A DNA stretch of 64,000 nt from Micrasema longulum. Taxonomy: Eukaryota; Arthropoda; Insecta; Trichoptera; Brachycentridae. The notes beneath the pieces were generated by a model. It ran no database searches, was not told the DNA's origin, and saw only the letters and a list, made by a program, of their open reading frames with translations. The DNA is taken from contig JAGVSM010004247.1 in the NCBI GenBank assembly GCA_022494885.1, positions 124,001 through 188,000 of the forward strand, written 5' to 3'. Of the stretch, positions 51,037 to 61,573 are shown piece by piece. Every line of letters starts with the position of its first letter. Position 1 is the first letter of the stretch. The position numbers and the translations under genes are program-made.

Positions 51037-53143
51037 TTATTGACTAGACTCAGTCGCGTCGGTCGCCTGTAGTACTTTGGTCTTGAATATGCTCAATGAG
51101 TAACGAAATATATCAACATCGCCATATTCATTACCAAGGCGATGAAGTCTAGCTATAGGTGAATTTACATAGTAGTTGTGCCCGCTGGACACCTCGACAA
51201 ACACCGACTTATTTCGTGTGCGACGGGAAGGTATTTTAATATTGACCAGTCGCGTTAAATCAGGGCTGTCCAGCGCGCCATTTACAATTTTATATAGGTT
51301 TACTAAATCGGTTAAGATTCTCCTATTCGAGAGAGTAGACAATTTTAAATTATTTGATAGGAAGTTGTAGTCGATTTGGTCAACGGGAATATTAAGTTTA
51401 AAATTTATGAAGCGAAGGAATTTATGTTGGACTTTTTCTAATTTTATGTTGTGTATTTTATAGCAAGGTGACCAAATTATTGAATTATACTCTAAGTTAC
51501 TCCGAACTAAGGCAACATATAAAGATTTAAGCGAATCGATGGAATTAAAATCCTTCACCGCTCTCAGCAAATATCCGAGACACTTCATTGCCTTGTTAGT
51601 AACTGCATCAATGTGTGGAGCAAATGACAACTTGTCATCGAACACTATACCTAAATCTTTTATTTCTGTAACTCTTACGAGATCTGTGTTATTTATATTA
51701 TAAGAGAAGTTGATTGAAGTTCTATTACGGGTAAACGTAATAACACTGCACTTGTCAATATTAAGAAAGAGCTCATTTCTCTGACACCAAGTATATAGAC
51801 TCGCCAGGTTTAATTGAAGAGATTCGCAGTCACTAACAGAAGCAATAGTCTTAGATAATTTCAGGTCATCAGCAAATAAAAGAATGTCCACTCCCTCGAA
51901 TATCGATACAATATCACTAACGAAAAGCAAAAACAAAACAGGACCTAAGTGAGATCCCTGAGGAACTCCACTAGATGCCTCAAACTGATACGACCCATAA
52001 CCGAATACTTTGACTAAACTTTTCCTAGACGATAAGTAGCTTTTGAACCATTTTAAAATGTTTCCCGAGATTCCTAATAGTTTTAATTTGTGTACTAAAA
52101 TCGCATGTGACACCTTATCAAAAGCTTTACTAAAGTCAGTATAGATCGTATCAGTTTGCCGGCGTTTCTCCATAGCTTCCATAAGCCGATGCTGATACAA
52201 CATTAGATTTGTCGTTGTAGATCTTCCTGTAATAAATCCATGTTGTAATGGGGAGATAACTTTTTTTATTTCTGGAGTAAACTTTATCAAAAAAATAGAT
52301 TCTAATAGTTTAGGTATAGTTGACTGCATGCAGATGGGTCTATAATTAGCAATATCTGATTTATCACCCTTTTTAAAAATAGGTGTCAAGAAGCTGGCTT
52401 TCCATCTTTCAGGAAATATACCAGTTTTTATGGATAAATTAAAAATTTTAGTAAGTGGATCAGTCAAGGAAGAACCACACTGGGTGAGGAAGAGGGGAGG
52501 AATATTATCTGGTCCAGAACCTTTGCTTGGATCCAATTTGCTTACCCCAATTTTTATATCAGCATTAGTAAACAAACAGGTATTAAAATCAATCAAATTA
52601 GTACAAACAAAATCGTGCAGTTCTGGATCAGTCTCTGAACTATATACACTGCTAAAGTAGTCGGCAAACAAGTTAACAACATCTTGTGGTGCGTCGGCCA
52701 TTCTACTGCCATAATACATTGTGGATGGAATTCCAGACTCTTTACAATTGAGAGTATTAGAAAATTTAAAAATATGTTTAGGGTTGCTTAGGGCCTCTTG
52801 TTCAAATTTTGAAATACAATTACGATAACATGTTTTGGAGAGATTTTTAGCCTGAGCTCGCAGTTTAGTAAACTCATTGTAATCGTTAATATCTCGAGAT
52901 TTTTTATAAGTAGCATGAGCAATTTTTTTGTTACGTATGACTTTGATAAGTTGGCTATTAAACCATTTGGGATACTCATTAAAAATAAACTTGGTTTTAG
53001 GAACATATGTTTCAATGGCTGTGTTAAGGATGGTATAAAATTGGTCAGTTATAGTATCGATATTTGATTCCTGGTTTATAAAACTCCAGTCAGTAGTCGA
53101 AAGAAATGAATTAATTGCTGGATAATCTGCTTTAAAAAAAATT
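51037..53143 (-). CDS. LINE ORF2, reverse transcriptase part (continues after frameshift)
   Basis: It starts in frame just past the homopolymer shift at about 53140 (KADYPAINSFLSTTDWSF) and runs open to TAA-type sequence at 51037. The RT domain contains SKGSGPDNIPPLFLTQCG, FLTPIFKKGDKSDIANYRP, QHGFITGRSTTTNL, YTDFSKAFDKVSHAILVH (motif A Asp), SSGVPQGSHLGPVLFLLF (motif B) and LLFADDLKLS (motif C, catalytic DD). After RT come LGIVFDDKLSFAPHIDA, LVRSNLEYNSIIWSPCYK, KFLRFINFKLN, IPSRRTRNKSVF and IARLHRLGNEYGDVD. It copies the element RNA at the nick made by the endonuclease. All catalytic residues are present. The 560-codon frame from Met 52719 is the longest in the window. Confidence 0.9.
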
Positions 53144-53903
53144 GGACTTAATATTAGAAGTTTTGTACTTTTGAGTTATCGAGGTATTGAATCTAATAAA
53201 TAAAGGTGGATGGTAAACATCAATAGGTAGAATATGGTCATTTGCAACTTCCACAGATATGTTGTCCGAGTTGGAAAACACGAGATCCAAGAGACGATTG
53301 AGGCTATTGTAAACATAATTGACTTGCCGAAGGTTCAAAAAATTTGACATTTCGATGATTTCATTGGAGCCATGGTTGATGACATCGCCGGATTTGGTCT
53401 TGCTGTTCAAAGGATCCCACTGCACATTTGGCAAATTATAATCACCTGTGAGGACGATAGTTGCGTCGGGGTATTTTCTACGAAGGTTTTCGACTTCTAA
53501 GTAATGATCCCTGTAGATATTTGCATCTGACATAGGGGGAATGTATACACTTCCTATAATTATTTTCTCTTTTTTGGATGATATCATAACAAATAATTGT
53601 TCGATGTTTGTTTTAGTGCATTTTAATATGCGTGACGAAAACTTTGTATTAACTGCAATCAATACACCCCCTCCACGAGACCTGTCGCTAGTATTTTTGT
53701 TCCGATCGTTTCTATATATCGAGTGGTTACAAAACCCTAATTCCGAATTGTTCAGTTCTTTAGTAAGCCATGTTTCTGTAAGTGAGAAAACAGGGAAATC
53801 TGTCGTTGGTAGTGACACCTTAAGTTGAAGTAATTTAGTCTTTAATCCTCTTACATTCTGGTAGTAGATCTTGATGGGTTGTCCTTTTTTGAAAACCCTT
53901 TAA
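53132..53903 (-). CDS. LINE ORF2, APE-type endonuclease part
   Basis: It reads KKGQPIKIYYQNVRGLKTKL, FSLTETWLTKEL (catalytic Glu), RGGGVLIAVNTKFSS, IIGSVYIPPMSD, VLTGDYNLPNVQWD (Asp/Asn pair), NRLLDLVFSNSDN and DHILPIDVYHPPL (Asp-His end). These are the ordered motifs of an apurinic-like endonuclease that nicks target DNA. The frame overlaps the end of ORF1 and ends early at TAA because an eight-T run near 53140 has one T too many relative to the continuing frame. That could be a real mutation or a base-calling error. Confidence 0.9.
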
Positions 53904-54621
53904 CTATTTTGGGATTATTGTTAATATATTTGATTGTAATATCAGACTCCCCGTTTGCCCTCCTACTTTCCAACTCATTACGTAATTTGTTGAGGTTTGA
54001 TCTTTGTAGCGGCGATTGGTCCTGGTAAATCCGTATGTTGTTCTTTATGTTGAGTTTTTTGCTCAACATAAAACGTGCCCATTTGGACTCTTGGAACTCC
54101 ACTTTCAGTGCTCTAGGTTTCTCTCCTGAGTATCTACCCACTCGGTATACTTTTATGATTTGATCATTTACCGAGTTATCGATCTCGGATATAATTTTGT
54201 TTACCGCAGTATTATCGTCCTGTATAGCGTCTGCCCTGTTAGGACTTTGGCTCTCAGGTACGTTGCAGATTATTATATTCTTCTCTCGGTAGCTTCTGTC
54301 CTGCACCTCCGATACCAGCTCACAAATATTCACCATATCGTTAATAGATGACGATTGATTCTTGGCCTCCACCTCCAATGCACTCATTTTCACTGCCATT
54401 TGTCCGATGGTTCCCAAGATTTCGTTCGTTTTAGGGACAAGTTTGCTTATTTGTAACTTAGTGAAGCTATTACTCGGGTCCATTATTACTGACGTGAGTG
54501 CGTTGATTGCACTTTTTGCATATTCAACAAATGCTAGGGCGTCCATTTTAGCCGTTAATAATTGAAAAAGATTTGCGAAATATATGAAACAAAATTGCTG
54601 ATACGTCCGCCTGGATTTCAA
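53851..54621 (-). CDS. LINE ORF1, RNA-binding chaperone-like protein
   Basis: This is a 256-codon frame; the likely start is Met at 54546 (MDALAFVEYAKSAINALTSV) rather than the first ATG at 54621. An N-terminal coiled-coil-like part (KMSALEVEAKNQSSSINDMV) precedes REKNIIICNVPES, an RRM-like strand, then IKVYRVGRYSGEKPRALKVE and KWARFMLSKKLNIKNNIRIY with PLQRSNLNKLRNELESRR. This order matches L1-ORF1-like proteins found in several CR1/L2-type LINEs. It ends NPSRSTTRM and overlaps ORF2. It is expected to coat the element RNA. Confidence 0.85.
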   Translation of the reverse strand: MKSRRTYQQFCFIYFANLFQLLTAKMDALAFVEYAKSAINALTSVIMDPSNSFTKLQISKLVPKTNEILGTIGQMAVKMSALEVEAKNQSSSINDMVNICELVSEVQDRSYREKNIIICNVPESQSPNRADAIQDDNTAVNKIISEIDNSVNDQIIKVYRVGRYSGEKPRALKVEFQESKWARFMLSKKLNIKNNIRIYQDQSPLQRSNLNKLRNELESRRANGESDITIKYINNNPKIVKGFSKKDNPSRSTTRM

Positions 54622-54919
54622 GTAAACGATTATATGTAGGTTCTAGGTAGTCGATGCTCGGTGCAGAGTGTAGCGCAAACGAATAATTACCTAAACCGTA
54701 GCCAGTGGTGACAATAAATTATCAATTATTAGATTTTAGAATATTGTCTTATTTTTTTGAAGTTTCACTTACTTTTTACTTTTTTCACCACTAGAAAATA
54801 GTTTTCTACAGAATGTCACAGTACTGTTCCCGGCACTTAAGAGTAACTCACTTTATTTAGAAAAAACAGAGAGCCGTAGAAAAAATACGTGTAACGTGTA
54901 ACCTGCAGTTGATAACTCA

Positions 54920-55030
54920 ATGTAGAGGAAGCGAGATCTGTGTGCAAAGATAGAGTGATGTGGCATTCTATCCTCTCTGCCCGCCTTACGTGGAAACGGC
55001 GTGATGGTTTGTTGTTGTTGTATATGTACA
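54920..55030 (+). mobile_element. RTE-like LINE 3' end, right part of the interrupted copy
   Basis: It reads NVEEARSVCKDRVMWHSILS then a frame-shifted end and (GTT)n. It completes the fragment at 50541-50621 once the 4.3-kb LINE is removed. Confidence 0.8.
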
Positions 55031-55190
55031 CCGTGACGTACGCTTTCCCTTATTTCATATCGATGTACCTACCCGCTTGAAGGTGGGGAGTCGGTAGTGT
55101 GTCTTCGTAATCGCTCGAGAGGATTTACCCTTAACTATACCGTCACGGTGAAGGTATGACGTCCTTATCTTGCCATCATAATCGAGGCCC
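55031..55190 (-). repeat. Dispersed repeat shared with 30.5 kb
   Basis: ACGTACGCTTTCCCTTATTT, CATATCGATGTACCTACCC and AACTATACCGTCACGGTG are the reverse complement of 30475-30600. It ends in CATAATCGAGGCCCAG, the end word also at 41.47 kb. Confidence 0.7.
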
Positions 55191-55640
55191 AGATAATAAA
55201 TTTAGTCCCGCATTTCTCCCTGCCATTAGATAATCAAATTAAATCAGCAAAGATCTGCGTAGTAAAATATGTTATTAAGATTCCAAGGAGATTGAAACAT
55301 CAATAAAAATCACTTTTGATCATTTGTTATTTTATTACCGCTGAAAGCACACTGGCTTAATGAATATTTTCGCAATGATAATAATATTACAAAAGTTTAA
55401 GGTCGGCGGTGTTTATTTTGCGCGCTATTCTGTATCTCCTTGTGTGGATTCGCGTGGGGCCTAATCTCAATTTGCCTGTCCATTTGTAATGAATGACCGC
55501 TCGGCCTGCAACTGACAAGCATGTTATTATAATGAATCTAGCAGTAGATGTTTTGATTCAGTGTCAGTTTTTTCAAAACCACTTGATGATGCGAATATGG
55601 ATTGCGACGAATTATTATCAACCGATCGATCGTTTGAACG
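55191..55640. other. Unassigned stretch
   Basis: No motif was seen. 55390-55520 is somewhat GC-richer but has no coherent frame. Confidence 0.4.
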
Positions 55641-55649
55641 TATATTTAT

Positions 55650-55725
55650 TTTAAATAAATATTAAACAACTTTGTTCTTAACCACTTTTTTTCTACCGAC
55701 CGGTTTCAAAGCTACAATAATAATA
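55650..55725 (-). repeat. 3' half of the hammerhead-like repeat end (third subtype)
   Basis: The minus strand reads TAGCTTTGAAACCGGTCGG, TAGAAAAAAAGTGGTTAAG and AACAAAGTTGTTTAATAT, as at 41.5 kb. The 5' half with the core is missing. Confidence 0.5.
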
Positions 55726-55734
55726 AAAATAATA

Positions 55735-56625
55735 TTTGGCTAATTTATATAGCGCCATTTTTGTGAAAAATCACCTCAACGGCGCTTGACAATTGTATGC
55801 TTAAACTTACATTCTAACTAAGCTAAAGTGACATATTATATTTTCTGATTTAAAATTGAGGGTATGATAAACTAAAGAAGTGAGATTTTAGTTGGGATCT
55901 GAACTGACTGGGACTGTCGATGATTCGTAAGTTTGAAAGCTACAGCAAAAGCACGATCTCCAAATCTAGTGTTTGGGGGACGCCGTATTTCGACAAGTTT
56001 TCCTCTTCCTGAATCAAATGCTGACCTAAGAGTAGATTTTCTTTGACATGTATTTTCCCTAATTCAAAGGTCCGATAAGTATCTCGGAGCCATTTCATGA
56101 AGGGATTTGAATACTGTCCAACAAAGCTTGTATTTTATTCTCTCTGGGATTTTTGACCAGTGCAAATCTCGAAGATGTTGTGAGATGTAAGAATATTGTT
56201 TTACTCCCGTAATAAGCCTCACTGCTGCATTGAAAACAGATTGAAGTTTATCCGTTTGGTATTTTGGAAGATTTGCACACGAAACGACGTCAGCATTCAC
56301 AAGAGCTTTAGTTGCGTCTATAGGAATATTTCTCGGTACGGGTTTGATTTGTCGGAGATGAAAGAAACCAGCACTTACCGTTTTGTTGACCTGAGAATGA
56401 AGAGAAAGATCTGAATCTAAATGAACACCCAGTAGTTTAACATTTATACTAGGGGTAAGATCACACAACCTGTAATTGAAATTGGAGATCGGTCTAAAAG
56501 GCGTTGTCACTTTTTTGTCGCTGTCAATAGAAGCGCAGCTTTGGATGAATTGAGTTTGAGTCTGTTTGATGACATCCAGTTATTGGCGGTTTAGATGCAT
56601 TGAGACACGCGATTTTTCAAATTGT
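55735..56625 (-). mobile_element. L2/CR1-like LINE 3' end (family D')
   Basis: The minus strand reads INVKLLGVHLDSDLSLHSQV, FFHLRQIKPVPRNIPIDA, KLQSVFNAAVRLITGVKQYS, LRDLHWSKIPERIKYKLCWT and HEMAPRYLSDL, then a degenerate tail and AATGGCGCTATATAAATTAG. It has the same block order as family D, but diverged, with the DYCN part damaged. It is cut at its 5' side by the R1/I-like LINE. Confidence 0.85.
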
Positions 56626-56851
56626 TTATATCTTGAAGAGAGCAGTAAAAAATCATTACCGTAAAGAGCCTGGCTACTGTGTGGAAAGCGAGAGTTTACA
56701 TTTTGATAAATCTCCTCCAAGCCCAGATCCATAAAGTAGCGGGCTATTAGGTAGGGGACGAGCGCTTTAACGTCCTCAGGTTTGACTAGTGGTCCCCCGA
56801 AGATGAGGCTCCTTTTATAATGTTAAGCATCAAATTCACATTGAATATGTG

Positions 56852-57794
56852 TACAATGAAAGCATCCACCCCTTTCCCGAAACTGTTCATAAAGACTTGT
56901 GTCTTTCTTGAGTTTTGCATATCACTATCAATTTTTAAAAAATAACAAAGCGAAAATTCAATATTTCTTTACAATCAAACCGCGAAAATAACAAAACAAA
57001 GAAACTTTAAAAGCTTTCATTGTACCCCTCACTGCAGTGTGCAGTATTGTCAATTTGAGATCAATCAAATAGACATGGTCAGTACAGTCACCTTTTTCTA
57101 ATTTCCCAGAATGACAGTGAAGGAATACAGTGTTATTACCAAATTGAGACTGCGGCCGTACGCTCCAGATCCCGCCTTCGGAAAGAAAGAAGAACGTAGT
57201 AATACAAACAAATCAAACAACGACACAAAACCCAAATACACATAGGAAACATTGGAATAATTAGCCCTATACAACATGCACTCAAGCAACAGAAGAAAAA
57301 CAAGACGTGTCTATACCAAATCACATAGGAACATCAAAATATCAAGACGCTACTGGCAAAATCCTAACACAGATCCTAACATGAACATATCGAACTCAGG
57401 CGAAATTACTTCTCGTCATAATACTGAATCCCTCGCAAAAACCATTATCCTAATACCAACAGTAGAAACAGTCTTATGCAAAGACCCCAATCGTCCTAAC
57501 AATCTCTCAGACCTTAGAGCAGACGAAACGGGTCCTAGAGCATGGTCGGCGCGTGGTTCTCTCGAGTTAGTCTATTATTTTGATTTGTAATTTACCACTT
57601 TCCTTCTATTGGACAAGAACAACACAGACGGACAAGAGTTCAGTTCAAACAACCAATGCTAGTACCCAATTATGTATCCTTTTATCTTAAACTGATTTAG
57701 TATTCATGGTAGGCCTTTACCCAGTTCCTCCCATTTTTCCACCCATTCGCTCACAAAATGAAAAAATGCTTTAACATTAGTTATATATAATATG
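56852..57794. mobile_element. About 0.94-kb composite insertion in the R1/I-like LINE
   Basis: It is absent from the sister copy at 20.58 kb, where GTGTACAG is followed directly by GTGTTTCCTCATC. Its first 173 bp (56852-57024) are bounded by TACAATGAAAGC and GCTTTCATTGTA. 57075-57260 is the inverted dispersed repeat of 39.7 kb. A 104-codon plus frame (57276-57590; N/S/R/T-rich) is not recognised. ATATGTGT and ATATGTAT near the two ends may be an 8-bp duplication. Confidence 0.5.
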
Positions 57795-57901
57795 TATAAG
57801 TGTTTCCTCATCTGCACTGCAGAACCTACATCTAGAAGTTTGGGAAAGGTTCATTCTAGCGCGGTGTTTGTTCAATCTGCAGTGCCCTGGGCGGGCTCTA
57901 G

Positions 57902-58802
57902 TAGGATTGCCAGATGTCCGGTTTCTGACCGGACAGTCCGTTTTTTTTTTTTAAGTCTGTCCGGTCAACAAAATCTTGGTAAACCGGACAAAAGATAGTT
58001 CGGTTTTAAAAAACTAGTGTAATTTTTGTCACTTGCGCTGAAAAAAAACTCAGCGCGGCGCGGAAAATAAATGACAAACATTTCGGAGTGACAGTTCATA
58101 TGGCATTAAGAAAAGGCTATCTTTCAGATCATCAAATACATGCATTTACTAAAAATGCTCCAAATGTTTATCAAAGAGCACTGGCTTATATAGAGAAGTG
58201 GTATAACTTTGAAAATAACAATGATAATACTTTAAGTTGTTTGGATCGCAAACGCGGAAGATTGCCGACGCTTGATCAATTGGTTGTGTTATGGTCATTA
58301 TCTCCATGGCAGCAGCAAACTCCCCCTGAAAATATTTATGAAGAACTGGCTGCGCTTGAAACTTGAAAGTGTTTTTCCTTCACTTGAAGCCGAAGGCACC
58401 TCCATTATAATGTGGTGCATTTTTTTCAATACAGAAGCAGCACTGAATTTGTTGAAAATCGTACAATACGTATGTTAGCATTCCCATATCAAATGCTTTT
58501 GTCGAAATAATATTCAGCGTGATGAAGAATTTATGGTCAGATGAAAGAAATCATCTGGCCGTAAACACGGTTAGAAGTGAATTGTGCATTTTTTTCAATA
58601 TTAATGCAAGTTGCACTGAATTAAGAGATGCAACCTTAAGCAATAAAATGTTATTAAAAGCAGTGGTATCGAATGCAAAATACATTAAAAAAATTGATTT
58701 ATATATTTAGATTACTTTTGTGTAGTTTGTTCTTTTGTGTTGTTATTAAATAATATTTTTTTAAATCTTGTCCGGTTTTTTTCAACCCATCTGGCAACCC
58801 TA
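57902..58802 (+). mobile_element. 901-bp hAT element with 8-bp target duplication
   Basis: The ends TAGGATTGCCAGATG and CATCTGGCAACCCTA are inverted repeats with one mismatch. GGCTCTAG flanks both sides (57894-57901, 58803-58810), the 8-bp duplication expected of hAT. Subterminal CCGGACA/TGTCCGG words are repeated inside. It retains two transposase remnants. Full-length hAT elements are usually 2.5-5 kb, so this is an internally deleted, non-autonomous copy. Confidence 0.95.
58100..58710 (+). pseudogene. hAT transposase remnant with C-terminal dimerisation region
   Basis: Part 1 (58100-58366): MALRKGYLSDHQIHAFTKNA, NVYQRALAYIEKWYNFENNN and RLPTLDQLVVLWSLSP, a mid-transposase region. After stops, part 2 (58483-58710) reads PISNAFVEIIFSVMKNLWSD, ERNHLAVNTVRSELCIFFNI and LLKAVVSNAKYIKK. 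Part 2 is the hAT C-terminal dimerisation block (N...ER.FS.M....D.R...L......L). The N-terminal zinc finger and most of the RNase-H-like catalytic region are missing, so it cannot be active. Confidence 0.85.
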
Positions 58803-58880
58803 GGCTCTAGTGATAACCCTCACTTGATGAAGCTGAGCTTTATTAGTTCAAAAGCAAAACTTAGCGAGTACCCTTTTATC

Positions 58881-59689
58881 ATCAGTTAATTTTGTTTTCG
58901 TACAGTGCTCATTTTTTAAATTGAAAAAAAACGGACACATCTTATGTTAACTCCCAATACAAACAACGATAGAAAACGTTGAATACCGAATTAAAAGTTT
59001 TATTTGATTAAGTGCACCAGTTAACGACTTAAACACCGAAAAGTTGAAATTCTAAATTAGGCCGAGCGACGCCATTACACAAAATGATTAATTGTAAATA
59101 TATTTATACGTTTTTAATATTTGGCGTTTCATTATCCCCATTTAATTTGCGTCTATTTGCATGCAAATATGGCGGGCGATAAAAATTCATTAATTTATTA
59201 TTCAAACATTGTTTCTGAAGCATTTAGTCCTGAGAAACTATGTATCCAAGGAAATCTAGTGAATATTTTTGCATTTTGCATTAAAAACACGCATAGGAAT
59301 GTAATATTCAATAAACAACATTCAACTGGAAAAAGTAACAGAGATTCGAGGTCTTATTTTATTTTATAAACATAAACGGCAAATCTGCCTTTTACAAACA
59401 TTTATAATATTAACATATTTGGCTTATTATATATATTTTTTTAAAACATGAATCGACTTATACCCAAGATTTATAAAAAAAAATTAAACCAAAAAGCATA
59501 CAATATTTATATTTCAAAAAATAACCTAAATATTATGGAGCATATTCAGTAGAAAGTTCAAATAATAAAACATTCTACAGTAAAACAACAAGAAAATCAT
59601 AAGTACTGTTTCACACAGCTAGGCAAAGTGAACAAAAAACTGTATATATATATATACATATTATAAAATGCATGAATAAATAAATATAA
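58881..59689. other. Unassigned stretch
   Basis: An 82-codon plus frame (59121-59369) has no recognised motif. 59385-59690 looks like AT-rich LINE 3' UTR remnants. Confidence 0.35.
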
Positions 59690-59775
59690 TTACCATTCAC
59701 CGTCTTGGTGTCATATTCGATGAAAAACTTAAATTCAAAAGTCACATCAACCACATGACTTCTAAAAGTATGAAA

Positions 59776-60090
59776 ACTTTTTTTTAAATATTTTTATTTA
59801 AATCTTAAAGTAGGGCACACATATCATACATATGTGTGTTCTAATAATAACATTGCAAATATATTTAATTTATAAATTGTTAATCACATATGTCTTGACC
59901 ATTATTTTAAATTTTGATATGTTTTTTTCTTCATAAATATTTTTTTCTATTTCGTAATACTTTTTAATTGCTTTAAATAAAATTGAATTTTGTGACTTTT
60001 CCTTTTTCCTAAATGAAAGTCTAATTTTGTTCTTTTCTCTAGTATTGTGATCGTGTTCATGCTGGTTCCGAATCAGACTTTGGGTTTTGA
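59776..60090 (-). mobile_element. CR1-like LINE 3' end nested in LINE E
   Basis: The minus strand reads HEHDHNTREKNKIRLSFRKK, SILFKAIKKYYEIEKNIY and a stop, then a 3' UTR with TATGTGTGCCCTACTTTA and A-rich end. The host LINE resumes after it. Confidence 0.7.
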
Positions 60091-60322
60091 ATCAGTTAAA
60101 ATAATGAAAATCTTGTATACATCCTTGGTTAGAAGCCAATTAGAGTACAACTGTAGTCCCCTTTTTACAAAATTCATATCAATAATGTTGAAAGAGTCCA
60201 ACGAAAGTTTTTAAGATTCATTAATTTCAATCAGCATATTCCTATAGAACAAATCAACTACGTGTCTTGGTAAAACTTTTTGAATTTACCTACTCTGGAG
60301 GATCGCAGGAAAATAACTGACC

Positions 60323-61573
60323 CATAGAATTAAGAATAGTCCAGAAACCGCATACGCACATCAAACAGAAGGCGACTCAACTACCCATAAATGAGTAAGT
60401 TTACGTTTTGACCCATTAGTTTCTTTGTAGACGTCGCTCAGTACGCAACTCCTGATTTGAATTCAACTATGCCGTGTTGTGTCCTTTTAAAGTGAATAAA
60501 TACTGCTAGGATCTTAAAGAAACAGGATGCAATCACATTTATTTATTTATTGACACTTTATATACATATACAATAAATATACATATAAGGGCGGGCATAT
60601 TGCCTTAGGGCAATTTCTTCCTACCTACCCAAACCGTTCAGTTTGAGAAAATTATAAATACATGGACATATTGAATCTTACAATTTTATAAAAAAATTAA
60701 AAGCAAAGATTAACAAATAAATATACATAAAAAAATAATAACACTATGCTATGAAGAGAGGAGAGGGGATGGGAATTAAAAAAGAAGGATAAAGGAACAA
60801 TTTAAACATTTAGATAGTGACATTTCAATCTTGACTTAAATGTTAATAAAGAAGAGGCGTCTCTCACATTAGTGGGTAGATTATTCCACAATCGAGCGGC
60901 TACTACTGTGAAAGAGGAGGCAAAAAAATTAGAGCGATGACAGGGTATTAAAAGGGTTCTCTCGTTACTAGAACGAAGAGATAGTCCGTAACATTTCATG
61001 TGTAATTAGCTAATGAATGTGCATATAACAAATGCATTACTTAAAAATTAAATTATTTTTCCATCTGTCAGATTGTCGAAAAAACAAAATGGAAATGTTG
61101 CCAGGGTAGTATTTTTTTACCCTACTTTGCTCATCTAATGAGAGTATTAATGAAAATTGAATCTCGTATTAAACAACTCCGTGGTGGACGTTTGACCGAC
61201 ATTATCTTAAAAACATTAAATATTATTTGACATGATATAAAAATATCCGTTTCATGTCAAATAAAATTTGTTTTATATTTTAAGTTCAAAGTTCATTAAT
61301 TCAATTAATCTTATTGAATGACCCTTTACTTATTACTCTGTTGTGTCAATCAATGTTTCCGCGTACACAATAAAATTTTAGAGAAATTAACAGATTGCTC
61401 TTTTTTTACCTTACATTTGTGTTATGGTTATATTCTTCGCGATCTGGCAATATTACCCGGTGACTTAAAGCATGCGCGCGGCGAAAGTGTGTCTAAGTGG
61501 GAGAATTATTGGACACAGTCCGATGTATTCAAATATGATTCTACGCTCCTTCTAAACTATTCTTAATTCTATG
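60323..61573 (+). mobile_element. P-like DNA transposon, 1251 bp, 8-bp target duplication, THAP-start remnant
   Basis: The ends CATAGAATTAAGAATAGT and its reverse complement are perfect for 18 bp. AACTGACC flanks both sides (60315-60322, 61574-61581). The host LINE protein continues across it. ATG at 60469 opens MPCC, followed by remnants KKQDAITF of a THAP-like zinc finger, as in copy 1 at 8134-8940. P elements have an N-terminal THAP domain, 8-bp duplications and ends starting CA. No RNase-H-like transposase part is left, so it is a non-autonomous derivative. A LINE tail (60541-60990) is nested inside. Confidence 0.85.
60541..60990 (-). mobile_element. LINE G tail nested in the P-like element
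   Basis: The minus strand reads RSSNERTLLIPCHRSNFFAS, VVAARLWNNLPTNVRDASSL and FKSRLKCHYLNV with the stop at 60802-60804. Its 3' UTR has AATATGCCCGCCCTTATATG and an ATTT tail. ACATTT lies on both sides (60535-60540, 60991-60996). Copy 1 of the P-like element lacks it. Confidence 0.85.

Larger units (their letters stand above)
50622..54919 (-). mobile_element. Near-complete CR1-like LINE, two ORFs, about 4.3 kb
   Basis: On the minus strand this has about 300 bp of 5' UTR, ORF1 (54621-53851), ORF2 in two pieces (about 53903-53132 and 53143-51037), a 0.4-kb 3' UTR and an A-rich tail. It is inserted into an RTE-like fragment whose halves lie at 50541-50621 and 54920-55030. It is the only element here with both ORFs and the endonuclease. 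The RT motifs (IFKKGDK..IANYRPI, FADDLKL) and the absence of an RNase H point to the CR1/L2-related group rather than Jockey proper; the exact clade is uncertain. Confidence 0.9.
56660..58880 (-). mobile_element. R1/I-like LINE 3' region split by two insertions
   Basis: From 58880 down, the minus strand reads an ITRARPGHCRLNKHRAR-type word across the hAT site, then MNLSQTSRCRFCSADEETL (zinc-type C-x2-C) to 57795. It resumes at 56856 with CEFDA-like and GPLVKPEDVKALVPYLIARY, FMDLGLEEIYQNVNSRFPHS. The sister fragment at 20.4-20.64 kb lacks both inserts. Insert 1 is the hAT element (57902-58802). Insert 2 is 56857-57794. Confidence 0.7.

Noticed and set aside
57276..57590. 104-codon plus frame as a gene
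   Set aside because: It has low-complexity N/S/T/R composition and sits inside an insertion of unknown type; no motif supports function.
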